Counted from the stretch's first letter, positions 34,288-42,899 are shown. The stretch is DNA of 64,000 nucleotides from Trebonia kvetii (GCF_007827045.1 NZ_RPFW01000002.1:930001-994000); one strand, 5' to 3'. The notes: a model not told the origin generated them from the sequence alone. Made by a program: numbers and translations.

Positions 34288-35913
34288 GTGGAGACGGGAC
34301 ATGCCATCGACGTCTTCCTCGCCGATGACAACCTGATCGTCCGCGAGGGAGTACGAGCGCTCATCGAGCGCAATACCGAACTGCGCGTGGTTGGCGTCGC
34401 TGCGGACTACGACGGCGTGGTTGACGGATGCGCCAAGTTCGAGCCCCATGTGCTGGTGACCGACGTGCGGATGCCGCCGTCGTTCCGCCGGGAGGGGATC
34501 GACGCCGCCCGCGAGGTGCGCTCGCGGCTGCCCGGCACCGGCGTGGTGGTGCTCTCGCAGTACGACGACCCGGAGTACGCGGTCTCGCTGCTCGCGTCCG
34601 GGTCGGCCGGCTACGGGTACCTGCTCAAGGACCGGGTCGCCGAGGGCACACAGCTGGCCGACGCGATCAGGTCGGTGGCGACCGGCGGCACCGCACTAGA
34701 CCCGGCCATCGTGGAGGCGCTCGTCCGCCCGGTGGTGGCGCCCGGCGGCCTGACGCAGGACGAGGAACGGCTGCTCGGCCTAGTCGCGGAGGGCCGGACG
34801 ATCAAGGCGATCGCGGCGTTGCGCGGCATACCGCCGTCGGTGGTGGACACGGCGGTCCAGGCGGTCTTCGTGAAGCTGGCCGCCGGGGTGTCCGCGGGCG
34901 ACCAGCTGGCGCTGAACCGGCTCCGCCAGCTGCACCAGGCGATCGTCGACCGCGAGGAGCAGGGCGAGACCCTCTCCCGGCTGCTGCCGTCGGGCCTGGC
35001 GTCCAAGCTGCGCGAGTCCGCGCTGAGCATCGGGGAGACCGAACGGGTCGTCGTCACCGTGCTGATGAGCGACATCAGGTCCTACTCGACGATCGCCGAG
35101 CATGCCGATCCGACGCAGCTCGCCGGTCAGCTCAACACCCACCGGGCCGCGATGAACAAGGCGATACTCGGCGAGGGCGGCACGGTGATGCAGTTCGTCG
35201 GCGACGCGGTGATGGCCGTGTTCGGCGCGCCGTTCCCGCAGGCCGACCACGCCGACCGCGCGGTCGCCGCGGCGGCGGGCATGCACGCGCTGCAGGCGGA
35301 GATCAACGCAGCGTGGCTCGCGGCGGGGCTGCCCGAGTTCGGACTCGGCCTCGGGCTGTCCACCGGCGAGGCGGCGGCGGCGCTGCTCGGCTCGGCGGAA
35401 CGCCTGGAGTACACGCTGGTCGGTGACACGGTCAACATGTCGCAGCGGCTGCAGCAGTTCGCCTCGGCCGGTGAGACTGTTATCTCTTCTGGCACCAGAA
35501 ACGCCCTCACCACGCCTGTCCCGCTGACCGCGCTGCCTCCGCAGCTTGTCAAGGGTCGCGAAACCCCGGTGCTGTCCTTCAAGATTGACCCGGCCGGCAC
35601 GCCCTGGCCGCCGGAAGGCGGCCAGCCGGAGCCGACGCAGGCGCCGTCGGCTCATGCGCTACCAGCGGAGCCGCCGGCAGCGGAGGTGCCGGCGGTGAAA
35701 CCGCCGTCGGCGGGGAGCGGGACAGGAACGGGGGTAGCGGAGACGACAACGCCGGCACTAGTGACGGCGGCGGAAACACCGAACGCGGAGACTCCGCGGG
35801 CGAGCAGGGCGGCGGGGACGGCGGAACGCGAGTTCGCGCCGGCTGAGGCACCACAGAAGGCTGAAGGTAATCGGAAGTGGAAGATATGGAAATCACGGAG
35901 CGGGACGCGCTGA
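34288..35913 (+). CDS. Response regulator fused to a class III adenylate/guanylate cyclase
   Basis: A 541-residue cytoplasmic signalling protein. Residues 8-130 are a receiver domain with acidic pair Asp13/Asp14 and phospho-acceptor Asp59 (VLVTDVRMPP), very like the NarL-type regulator at 58798. Residues 150-205 resemble a LuxR-type helix-turn-helix but are atypical. Residues 240-425 form a class III cyclase: VLMSDIRSYSTIAEH and MQFVGDAVMAVFGAP hold the two metal-binding aspartates, and LVGDTVNMSQRLQ supplies the transition-state Asn and Arg. The lysine that usually reads adenine in KFxGD is Gln here, so the nucleotide is uncertain. A Pro/Ala/Thr-rich tail ends the protein. It overlaps the ATPase gene and should be phosphorylated by the kinase at 36620. 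Confidence 0.87.
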   Translation: METGHAIDVFLADDNLIVREGVRALIERNTELRVVGVAADYDGVVDGCAKFEPHVLVTDVRMPPSFRREGIDAAREVRSRLPGTGVVVLSQYDDPEYAVSLLASGSAGYGYLLKDRVAEGTQLADAIRSVATGGTALDPAIVEALVRPVVAPGGLTQDEERLLGLVAEGRTIKAIAALRGIPPSVVDTAVQAVFVKLAAGVSAGDQLALNRLRQLHQAIVDREEQGETLSRLLPSGLASKLRESALSIGETERVVVTVLMSDIRSYSTIAEHADPTQLAGQLNTHRAAMNKAILGEGGTVMQFVGDAVMAVFGAPFPQADHADRAVAAAAGMHALQAEINAAWLAAGLPEFGLGLGLSTGEAAAALLGSAERLEYTLVGDTVNMSQRLQQFASAGETVISSGTRNALTTPVPLTALPPQLVKGRETPVLSFKIDPAGTPWPPEGGQPEPTQAPSAHALPAEPPAAEVPAVKPPSAGSGTGTGVAETTTPALVTAAETPNAETPRASRAAGTAEREFAPAEAPQKAEGNRKWKIWKSRSGTR

Positions 35914-36623
35914 CCGTCACCGGCCTGCGCAAGACCTTCGAGGCGGAGAACGCGCCGGTGCGGGCGCTGCGCGGCATTGACCTGACGGTGCGCGCCGGGG
36001 AGTTCGTCGCCGTGATGGGCCCGTCGGGCTGCGGCAAGTCGACGCTGCTTAACCTGGTGGCCGGCCTCGACGTGCCCGACGAGGGCACGATCACGGTGGC
36101 CGGCGAAACGGTGACCGGCCGCACCGAGGACGACCTGGCCCGGATGCGCCGCAAGCACATGGGCATTGTGTTCCAGTTCTTCAACCTGCTCGAGGGCATG
36201 ACCGTGCTGGAGAACGTGGTGCTCCCCTCGGTCATCGCCGGGCGGCGCAGGAAGATGGCGGAAACGCGCGCCCGTGACCTGCTCGACCTGCTTGGCATCG
36301 GCGACAAGGCCGCGGCGGTGCCCGGCGTGCTTTCCGGCGGCCAGCGGCAGCGGCTCGCGATCGCCCGCGCGCTCGCCAACCAGCCCACGCTGCTGCTCGC
36401 CGACGAGCCGACAGGCGCGCTCGACTCGGCGGGCGGCGCGGAGATCATCGAGCTGCTGCGCCGGCTGCACCAGGCAGGCCAGACGATCATCCTGGTCACC
36501 CACGACCAGGCCGTCGCCGACGCCGCCAGCCGCATCGTCACGATGCGCGACGGCCGGATCGAGACCTCGACCGTCACCGCGGCCGGCACGCCGGCCAGCA
36601 CCGCGCCCGCGCCAGCGCGATGA
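35886..36623 (+). CDS. ABC transporter ATPase, MacB/LolD type
   Basis: A 245-residue nucleotide-binding subunit. VMGPSGCGKSTLLNLVAGLD is Walker [18 protein letters not shown] the signature, LLLADEPTGALDS Walker B and VTHDQ the switch histidine. FQFFNLLEGMTVLENV is the Q-loop region typical of ATPases that pair with FtsX-type permeases. No permease is in this operon, so the probable partners are the FtsX paralogues at 24551 and 28635. Its start lies inside the end of the cyclase gene and its stop overlaps the kinase start (ATGA, 36620-36623), so all three are co-translated. The GTG at 35877 is an alternative start. Confidence 0.88.
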   Translation: MEITERDALTVTGLRKTFEAENAPVRALRGIDLTVRAGEFVAVMGPSGCGKSTLLNLVAGLDVPDEGTITVAGETVTGRTEDDLARMRRKHMGIVFQFFNLLEGMTVLENVVLPSVIAGRRRKMAETRARDLLDLLGIGDKAAAVPGVLSGGQRQRLAIARALANQPTLLLADEPTGALDSAGGAEIIELLRRLHQAGQTIILVTHDQAVADAASRIVTMRDGRIETSTVTAAGTPASTAPAPAR

Positions 36624-38875
36624 GCGAGCCCGCTGGGACCGGCGCGGTCGACAGGGTGCTCGGGGCCTACCTGGGCGCGACGGCGGACGGCCCGGTTGCC
36701 GCCTCCCGTCCCGCCCCGGCCAGCCCTGCCGGTAGCCGGACGCGCCTGGTCCTCGCGGGACTGCTCCTTCCGCTCGCCGCGACCGGGCTCGCCGTCGTCG
36801 GGCTCATGGTCCAGGCGCCCAGCGGCATCACCGGCACCGCCTGGGTAACGGCCGCGCTGATCGCCGTCTGGTCGGCGTGCTGCGCGGCGGCGGCGCTGGC
36901 TCCCGAGCGGACGCCGCTGTGGCCGCAGGCGGCCGGGGTGGCGCTCGGCGCGGTCGCGTTCGCCACCGACCGGCTCAGCGCTCGGTTCAATGCCGAGGCA
37001 GGTCACAAAGCGCTGCGCAGCGGAGCCCTGTCTCCGCAGGCCGCGCAGCACCTGGCGGTCGCGGTCGGCATGATCGCGGCCGGGCTCATGGTCGCGGTCT
37101 CTGTCCACCTGATGCTGTCGCCGCCCGACGGCAGGCTCCGCAGCCGGAGCAGGCGGGTGTGCGCGCTTGCCGCCTACGGGATCGGGCTCGCCGTCGGCGG
37201 GGCGCTGGGTGCTGCGGGCCAGGAGTTGCCTGCCTGGCTCGCCGTCGCGATCTGGGCGGGCGCGCTCCTCGTCGTCTTTCCCGCCACGCGAATGCGCTAC
37301 GAGACCGCGTCGTCCAGGGACAGGGAGCGGATGCGGTGGGCGGCGATCGGCGGCGCCGCCGGCTGCAGCCTGGCGCTCGCGATCACCGTGCTTTCGCTGC
37401 TCATCGGCTGGCCGACGCCAACCGGGCCGATCGCGGAGGGCTTCCTGGTGTGCTTCCCGCTCGGCCTGGCCGCCGGAAACGTGCCGCGGCTCGGCGGGTA
37501 CGGCGGCCGGCTGCTCGTGCAGGTCCTCGCCGTCGCCGGGTTCGCCGCCACGGTGTCGGTCATCTACCTGGTCGTCATCCTCGGCCTCGGCAGGCAGGCG
37601 TCCGACGCCGCCGACCAGCGGCTGCTCGGGCTGTCCATGGTCGCCGCGGCCGTCGCCGCGATCAGCTTCGCTCCCGCCAGGGAACGGCTCATCGACTGGG
37701 CCAACCGGCAGGTGTTCGGCGCGCGGCAGGCGCCAGACGAGGTACTGCGCACCTTCGGGTCCCGGATGACGCGCGCCATCGCCATGGACGAGCTGCTGCT
37801 GCAACTCGCCGAGTCGCTGCGCAAGACGATGACGCTGACCTCCGCCGAGGTGTACACCGGCCTCGGCGACGTGCTCGAGCGAACGGCCGCCGTGCCGGAC
37901 ACCGGTGCCAGATCGCTGATCATCGGCGAGCGGGAACGCCCGGTGATCGCGCGGGCCGGGGTGTCCGGCCACGCCTGGGCGTCGGTGTGGCTGCCCGCAC
38001 TCCTCGAAGCCGAGGCGGGGGGCGCGGCCGCGGCCGGCGCGGCAGTGCTGCTGCGCGTCGCGCCGGTCAGCCACGCCGGCGAGCTGCTCGGCCTCATCGT
38101 GGTGCGCCGCCCGGCCACCGGCGACCCGTTCTCCGCCGAGGACGACCGGGTGCTCACCGAGCTTGCCCGTCAGGTCGGCCTCGCGCTGCACAACGCCCGG
38201 CTGGACACCGCGCTGCAGACCACCCTCGACGAGCTGCGCAAGCAGGCCGAAGAACTGCGCAAGTCCCGGGCCAGGATCGTGGCCAGCGCCGACGCGGAGC
38301 GGCGCAGGGTCGAGCGCGACCTGCACGACGGCGCGCAGCAGCACCTGGTCGCCCTCGCGGTCAACCTGCGGCTCACCAAGGAACTGCTCGCCGACGACCC
38401 GGAGACGGCGAGTGCGATGATCGACGAGCTCGCCGAGGAGGTCAAGGCCACCATCCAGGAGCTGCGCGACCTCGCGCACGGCATCTACCCGCCGCTGCTC
38501 GCCGACAGCGGCCTCGCGGAGGCGCTGCGGGCCGCGGGCCGGCGCTCGCCGCTTCCTGTCACCGTCAGCGCTCCTGGCATCGGCAGGTACCACCTGGACG
38601 TCGAGACCGCGGTGTACTTCTGCTGCCTTGAGGCGCTGCAGAACGCGGCCAAGCACGCCGCGGGCGCGGCGGTGGATGTGCGGCTGTGGGAGGAGTCCGG
38701 CGGGCTGCTGTTCTCCGTCTGCGACGACGGGCCCGGCTTCGACCCGGCCCCGGCCCGCGGCGGCCACGGCTACACGAACATGGCCGACCGGCTCGGCGCG
38801 ATCGGCGGCACCGTCCGCTGGGATTCCGTCCCCGGCCAGGGCACCGTGATCGCCGGCTCGGTTCCGCTGCTGTAA
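36620..38875 (+). CDS. Membrane sensor histidine kinase, NarL/DesK-type, with GAF domain
   Basis: A 751-residue kinase. About eight to ten hydrophobic segments occupy residues 40-350 as a membrane sensor. A GAF-like domain follows (about 375-535). A coiled segment QTTLDELRKQAEELRKSRAR leads to the HisKA_3 dimerisation domain ERRRVERDLHDGAQQHLVAL with phospho-acceptor His569. The ATPase domain has EALQNAAKHA (N box), VCDDGPGFD (G1) and GGHGYTNMADRLGAIGG (G2). Kinases of this class pair with NarL-type receivers, and the receiver-cyclase at 34288 in the same operon is the natural partner. The sensed signal is unknown. Confidence 0.88.
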   Translation: MSEPAGTGAVDRVLGAYLGATADGPVAASRPAPASPAGSRTRLVLAGLLLPLAATGLAVVGLMVQAPSGITGTAWVTAALIAVWSACCAAAALAPERTPLWPQAAGVALGAVAFATDRLSARFNAEAGHKALRSGALSPQAAQHLAVAVGMIAAGLMVAVSVHLMLSPPDGRLRSRSRRVCALAAYGIGLAVGGALGAAGQELPAWLAVAIWAGALLVVFPATRMRYETASSRDRERMRWAAIGGAAGCSLALAITVLSLLIGWPTPTGPIAEGFLVCFPLGLAAGNVPRLGGYGGRLLVQVLAVAGFAATVSVIYLVVILGLGRQASDAADQRLLGLSMVAAAVAAISFAPARERLIDWANRQVFGARQAPDEVLRTFGSRMTRAIAMDELLLQLAESLRKTMTLTSAEVYTGLGDVLERTAAVPDTGARSLIIGERERPVIARAGVSGHAWASVWLPALLEAEAGGAAAAGAAVLLRVAPVSHAGELLGLIVVRRPATGDPFSAEDDRVLTELARQVGLALHNARLDTALQTTLDELRKQAEELRKSRARIVASADAERRRVERDLHDGAQQHLVALAVNLRLTKELLADDPETASAMIDELAEEVKATIQELRDLAHGIYPPLLADSGLAEALRAAGRRSPLPVTVSAPGIGRYHLDVETAVYFCCLEALQNAAKHAAGAAVDVRLWEESGGLLFSVCDDGPGFDPAPARGGHGYTNMADRLGAIGGTVRWDSVPGQGTVIAGSVPLL

Positions 38876-38940
38876 GCCGCCCGGCTGCGTGGGTACGCCG
38901 TCCCGCCGGTACTGATGCCCAGGGTTCACGCCGGTGGATC

Positions 38941-39084
38941 TCAGCCGGCCACGCTGACCCCTGCGCTCTTCAGCGCCTGCAACAAGGGCTGAAGTTGTTC
39001 GTAGGCTGGCTCATCGACGGGGAGGGAATTGTCTGTCTCAGCCTGCGCGAAGGTACCAGGGACAGGAGGAGTTGCCAGGGCGGC
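38941..39084 (-). other. 47-codon open stretch in frame with, and directly after, the hypA stop codon
   Basis: After the hypA TGA the same frame stays open for 47 codons to a TGA at 38943-38941 and encodes a plausible polar peptide (DNSLPVDEPAYEQLQPLLQA). There is no ATG or GTG in its first part and no ribosome site, and its third-position GC is lower than that of neighbouring genes. It may be a gene remnant or chance. Confidence 0.25.
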
Positions 39085-39426
39085 TCAGCCGCCAGGCCCG
39101 TAACGGACCGACTCAAGCACCAGCTCGTCGCCGCCGCTTATGTCGACGTCGCTGCCCTTGCAGCGCGGGCACACGGCCAGGACGTCGTTGCTTTCGCTGG
39201 CGGTGCCGCAGTCGCGGCAGTGCACGGTGACCGGCACCGTCACGACTTCCACGGCGGCGCCGTCCGCCTCCGTCCCAGCCGCGACGAAGCTGAACGCCTG
39301 CGCCATCGACTCGGGATCCACCGCGTGCCTGACCCCGCAACGCACCCGTATCCCGCTGACCGGCCGCCCGGCCGCCCGGGTCCTAACCGCCTCAAGCACG
39401 CCCTCACACAAACCAAACTCGTGCAC
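39085..39426 (-). CDS. hypA: Hydrogenase nickel-insertion protein HypA
   Basis: A 113-residue metallochaperone that helps deliver nickel to the hydrogenase large subunit. It starts MHEFGL, keeping His2, the nickel ligand, and Glu3. The zinc site is complete: Cys70/Cys73 (CRDC) and Cys86/Cys89 (CPRC). The GTG at 39426 is supported by GGGAGG 6-7 nt upstream. It is the last gene of the hydrogenase operon, 84 bp after the microprotein gene. Its usual GTPase partner HypB is not encoded in this window. Confidence 0.92.
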   Translation of the reverse strand: MHEFGLCEGVLEAVRTRAAGRPVSGIRVRCGVRHAVDPESMAQAFSFVAAGTEADGAAVEVVTVPVTVHCRDCGTASESNDVLAVCPRCKGSDVDISGGDELVLESVRYGPGG

Positions 39427-39510
39427 GTGGTCCTCCCATCCTGAGGCCGCGCCGCTGCCGTGTACCGCCCCAGTAACCGACCGCGAATCCGACGAGCGCT
39501 TTCATGGCGG

Positions 39511-39615
39511 CTACATCGCCCTCATTTTCAGGTAGCGCTTGATTTCCGGCAGCGAGGTGATCACCGCTGCCAGGATCGCCGCCACGATCGCCGCCTTAAT
39601 CAGCCTGCTAACCAT
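39511..39615 (-). CDS. 34-residue single-pass membrane microprotein (DUF6893-like)
   Basis: The ATG at 39615 overlaps the stop of the maturation protease gene by 8 nt, so translation is coupled. The product is MVSRLIKAAIVAAILAAVIT followed by SLPEIKRYLKMRAM: one hydrophobic helix with a basic, aromatic C-terminal end. The ending LPEIKRYLKMR closely resembles the small proteins annotated as DUF6893 that occur beside actinobacterial hydrogenase genes. It is the only clear membrane-spanning protein in the operon, so an anchoring role for the hydrogenase is a reasonable guess, not a known function. Confidence 0.75.
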   Translation of the reverse strand: MVSRLIKAAIVAAILAAVITSLPEIKRYLKMRAM

Positions 39616-40099
39616 CGCGTGCACCTTCTTCCTGCTGGATTCGGTCAAGAATTTCCTCCACCGCGCGAACCGCCTGCGGCAAGGCGTTGCGCACCGGGTC
39701 CGACAGACCCATCCCCGCGCTCACGTCGGCGGGTTCGCACGCGACGACGAGGCTGCGGCCGGGGCGGCTGCCCATCGAGGCGAGCATCGCGAAGATCTCG
39801 TCCGGTGCCAGCCCGTGCGCGTCCATGACCGCCGCACGTGGTGCCGTATCCCCGGGCTCGACCTCGAGCACCGTGACGGTGCCCGGCTCGCACCCGCGCC
39901 GCGCGGCGTCGACGAGCACCAACAGGTCGCAGCCGTTGAGCAGCTCGTAGACGAGGTGAACGCCGCGGATGCCGAAGTCCGCGATCTCGACGCCGGCCGG
40001 CCGGGGCCGGTCCGCGAGGAGCCTTATCACCTCGACGCCAAACGCGTCGTCCCGCTGGAAGACGTTGCCGACCCCGGCAACCAGCGTCCGCCCAGTCAT
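39608..40099 (-). CDS. [NiFe] hydrogenase maturation endopeptidase (HyaD/HupD family)
   Basis: A 163-residue endopeptidase that removes the C-terminal extension of the large subunit after nickel insertion. VAGVGNVFQRDDAFGVEVIR is the family N-terminus; the nickel-binding acidic residue (Glu16 in HybD) is replaced here by Asp17 or Asp18. LLVLVDAARRG supplies the second acidic ligand and DAHGLAPDE the histidine. Its substrate is presumably the large subunit at 43413, which carries a 22-residue tail after the final His. The start overlaps the previous gene as ATGA and the end overlaps the microprotein gene. Confidence 0.9.
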   Translation of the reverse strand: MTGRTLVAGVGNVFQRDDAFGVEVIRLLADRPRPAGVEIADFGIRGVHLVYELLNGCDLLVLVDAARRGCEPGTVTVLEVEPGDTAPRAAVMDAHGLAPDEIFAMLASMGSRPGRSLVVACEPADVSAGMGLSDPVRNALPQAVRAVEEILDRIQQEEGARDG

Positions 40100-41508
40100 T
40101 GGCTCGCACCGCCCGGTTCGGTATCGGGAGCGGGTCGGGTATGACCAGCGGCAGGCTCCGCCTCGCAGGGCTCGACCTCATCCGGTGCAAAGTAGCGGAA
40201 CCGGCCGTGCGCGGACTGGAGGTCCGCCGCTGGGTCGTCGGCGAGCGTCACCGCCAGGTAGACCGTGTCGTCGACGTCGAGCAGGACCGCCTCGACGAGC
40301 GCGGGCCGCCCAGCGAGGAACATGTCCTGAGCATCCGCGCGGCGGGAACCTGGGCGCAGTATCACCCGGCTGCCGCGGGCCACCCGCTGGCCGGCCACCA
40401 GGACGGCGTCAGTGGCCGGCGACACGGATGCGTCCGCGCCGGGATCCCACCACGGAACGTCCAGGCCGCCGGCACCGGGCCCGTCAGCAGCCCCGGCGCC
40501 CGACCCTGCCGAGGGAGGCCCAGCCGCGGAACGGGGTTTTCTCATGGCGCGGATAGTGCCGTGCAGCCGTTGCATGGTCGGCGCGTCCATCGCGTCCACC
40601 CGGTCGATCAACGCCGCGGCGCGCGGGTCGGTGGCCCGGGCGGCGGCCTTCTCCTCGTCAGAAAGGGCGAGCGTGCGGAGGGTGAGAATCTCGTCGATCT
40701 CGGTCCCGTCATATAGTTCGCCCGGGCTTTCCCGCGCGACCTCTGGATGATCAGGCAGGATGATCGGCGCGGCCAGCATGACCTGGCGGCCATCCCCCGG
40801 GGCGGCGAGCACAGGCCAGCAGCCGGTGTTCTGGCACGCGCCGACCTCCTGGCTGGCCCACTCCGGCGGATCGGTCATCGAGAGGAACGCGCCGCCGGAC
40901 ACCGTGATGATCATGTGGGCCGCGACCAGGGCCGCGGGCAGCGCCTCGTCTCTGCTCTGCGCAGCATCACTTCCTGCCGCGCTGTCGGATTCGTTGGTCA
41001 CCCGCACGGTCAGCCTGGCGGCCTGCCAGGGACCAGGCAAGGGCGTCGCGTGCACCGATACGGACCCGGCCAGTGGCGCACGGCGGCGGACGACGCGCGC
41101 GCCGCGCACCGTCTCGGTCTCTTCGCCGCCCGGGATGCTGAAGGGGGCGACGATGCCGTCGCCGAGCAGCGCCTGGCTTGCCGCGGTCACCGCGACTTCC
41201 CGCTCGACGGCCTCGTCCCACACGGACGGTACCGCTGGGACGGACGCGAGGGAGCCTGCCGTATGCCGGCGCTGCACTTGAAGGAAGCGGACGGTGACCT
41301 CCACCGCGGGCCCGCCGTCGTGCTCGAAGACGCATTCCGCTTGCAGCGTCGCGGGTTCCGACGGGTCCGCCGCGGCGTAGCCGGGCGGCATCAGCACGCC
41401 GAACTGCCAGCGGCTGCGGTTCTTCTGCGCGGACGCCCGGTAGGGGTAAAGGATGTAGCCCTCGTAGAGCACCGCGTCGGCGATGCGGCGCACCTCGTCG
41501 AGGCTCAT
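40096..41508 (-). CDS. Hydrogenase-operon protein of unknown function, 470 residues
   Basis: I do not recognise a characterised family. The ATG at 41508 overlaps the DUF6084 stop as ATGA and follows GGGGGAG; its own stop overlaps the protease start, so it is firmly part of the operon. It appears soluble, with no signal or membrane segments. The N-terminal part (ADAVLYEGYILYPYRASAQKNRSRWQFG) looks like a conserved domain. A Gly/Ala/Pro-rich linker near residue 350 precedes a compact C-terminal domain (ATDAVLVAGQRVARGSRVILRPG, GRFRYFAPDEVEP) that could be a small beta-barrel. Between them is a helical region TEIDEILTLRTLALSDEEKAAA. Assembly, electron-transfer or scaffold roles are all possible. 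Confidence 0.8.
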   Translation of the reverse strand: MSLDEVRRIADAVLYEGYILYPYRASAQKNRSRWQFGVLMPPGYAAADPSEPATLQAECVFEHDGGPAVEVTVRFLQVQRRHTAGSLASVPAVPSVWDEAVEREVAVTAASQALLGDGIVAPFSIPGGEETETVRGARVVRRRAPLAGSVSVHATPLPGPWQAARLTVRVTNESDSAAGSDAAQSRDEALPAALVAAHMIITVSGGAFLSMTDPPEWASQEVGACQNTGCWPVLAAPGDGRQVMLAAPIILPDHPEVARESPGELYDGTEIDEILTLRTLALSDEEKAAARATDPRAAALIDRVDAMDAPTMQRLHGTIRAMRKPRSAAGPPSAGSGAGAADGPGAGGLDVPWWDPGADASVSPATDAVLVAGQRVARGSRVILRPGSRRADAQDMFLAGRPALVEAVLLDVDDTVYLAVTLADDPAADLQSAHGRFRYFAPDEVEPCEAEPAAGHTRPAPDTEPGGASQ

Positions 41509-42203
41509 GACTCCCCCGCCCGCCAAGCCGGGGCAGAGGGTGCGGGCCCGGCCTGAGCTCCGCTGGCCTCGGCTGAGCGGGCCGCCGCAAGCAGCGCGGA
41601 CAACGTGGCGTCCCACGTCGGCAGCGCGTGTTCCGCCTTGAAGACGGACAGCGCGTCGAGGGTCTCCCTGGTGCACCGCAGCCAGGCACTGCCGGGGAAG
41701 TGCTCGTTGACCACGTCCTGCCAGACGCGCACCGGCATCCGGTAGGAAGCCTCGGAGCTCCACGGGATCAGCTGCACGCTGTACGACTCGCCCTTGGCAA
41801 CGAAGACCGTGCCGCTGAACAGCAACAGCAGCGGGATAGTGCCGTCGTCAAGCCCTTGGAGATAGCGAGCCGACGCGACCTCGAGGTCGTAGGTGCACGG
41901 CACCTGGAGCTCGGTCTCGGTTACCGACGTGAACCCCTTCACCATGGTGGACACCGTGGCGAGCTGGATGGGCTTGACCGTTTCCGCCCAGCGCGAGGTT
42001 TCGCCGAACAGGTCGTTCAGCCGCCGCGCCTCGTCGGCCGAGTACCTGCGGCGGTGCGGCTCAATGCGAATCTGGCAGCGCAGTGCGATGGCGTGCACGC
42101 GCACGCCGGTGCTCTCGGTGATGGTCAGCGCGAACGACAGCGTCGGTGTCGCGGCGTACCGCTGCGCGTGCGCTTCGGTGCAGCCAAAGGTCAGTTCCGC
42201 CAT
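41505..42203 (-). CDS. DUF6084-family hydrogenase-associated protein
   Basis: A 232-residue soluble protein matching the DUF6084 family as I know it from actinobacterial hydrogenase loci. It opens MAELTFGCTEAHAQRYAATP and contains HAIALRCQIRIEPHRRRYSA, VPCTYDLEVASARYLQGL and IPLLLLFSGTVFV. The pattern of alternating strands suggests a beta-sandwich. Conserved cysteines are few, so it is unlikely to carry a cluster. Its ATG directly follows the DUF5947 stop (TAG|ATG). Function is unknown; co-occurrence with the hydrogenase structural genes suggests assembly or stabilisation. Confidence 0.78.
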   Translation of the reverse strand: MAELTFGCTEAHAQRYAATPTLSFALTITESTGVRVHAIALRCQIRIEPHRRRYSADEARRLNDLFGETSRWAETVKPIQLATVSTMVKGFTSVTETELQVPCTYDLEVASARYLQGLDDGTIPLLLLFSGTVFVAKGESYSVQLIPWSSEASYRMPVRVWQDVVNEHFPGSAWLRCTRETLDALSVFKAEHALPTWDATLSALLAAARSAEASGAQAGPAPSAPAWRAGES

Positions 42204-42899
42204 CTATGCCTCCGGACCGGTCATCGCGGGAGCGGCCTGCGCGGCAGGCAACGTGCGAGCGCGCTCGCGGAGGCCTTCGAGTAGCTCCTCCAGGATGCGC
42301 CTCACCTCGGCCCCGCCGTCGAATCCGTGCCATTCCAGCCGCAGAGCGCCGGCTAGCGAATAGCAGATGTCGATGGGAACAAGGAACGTCTCGATGGGCC
42401 TGGCCTCCCGCGGTGCGCCCCCAACCACAAGGATCGCCTCCACGTCGGGTTCCGGAGCGCGCAGCAGCGGGTGGCGGGCGGCGAGGCTGTCCCAGGCGGC
42501 GAGGTCGAGCTCGCATTCGGTCACCCCGGCGGGGCTGGGATAGCTCGCGATGACGCGGCCGAGCGCCGAGTTGACGAACAAGAACGCGATCGCGACGGGG
42601 ATCTGGAGCTCTGCCCACTCGGCACTGGTCAGCGGTGAGCGCGGATCATGGCACACCCGGTCGGGCACCGTGCGATAGCGGCCGCCTGGCCGGGTGAACA
42701 GCAGCGCGCACGCCCGGCATGCGCAGGCGATCGACCGGCGTTGCAGGTCCACCATGTGCGAGTGCTGGCTCCCGATCTGCTCGCCGCACAGTTCGCAGCG
42801 CTCGTCCGCTGTCCCGCTCCCTGCTGTCCCGCCCGGCCGCCGAGCCGGACGGGCGAAGCGGCGCAGCCCGGATGACGGGCCGTTAGCAGTGCCTGTCAT
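42204..42899 (-). CDS. DUF5947-family protein with CxxC...CxCxxC metal-binding motif
   Basis: A 231-residue soluble protein. Near the N-terminus CELCGEQIGSQHSHMVDLQR is followed by SIACACRACALLFT, giving Cys pairs spaced like a zinc ribbon or rubredoxin-like site, with two His nearby. The rest (AELQIPVAIAFLFVNSALGR, GVTECELDLAAWDSLAARHP) is an alpha/beta domain. I recognise it as the DUF5947 type found next to high-affinity hydrogenase genes; no function is established. A rubredoxin-like electron carrier or an Fe-S assembly helper would fit the operon. The start overlaps the NifU-like stop as ATGA. Confidence 0.78.
   Translation of the reverse strand: MTGTANGPSSGLRRFARPARRPGGTAGSGTADERCELCGEQIGSQHSHMVDLQRRSIACACRACALLFTRPGGRYRTVPDRVCHDPRSPLTSAEWAELQIPVAIAFLFVNSALGRVIASYPSPAGVTECELDLAAWDSLAARHPLLRAPEPDVEAILVVGGAPREARPIETFLVPIDICYSLAGALRLEWHGFDGGAEVRRILEELLEGLRERARTLPAAQAAPAMTGPEA

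Noticed and set aside
35579-38929. A 1116-codon open frame antisense to the cyclase-ATPase-kinase operon
   Set aside because: Its translation is low-complexity Arg/Gly/Pro sequence that mirrors the coding strand. Long antisense frames are expected at this GC content, and the sense genes have clear domains.
39085-39087. TGA at the hypA end as a selenocysteine or read-through codon
   Set aside because: HypA is full length with all metal ligands before the TGA, and no selenocysteine element is evident.
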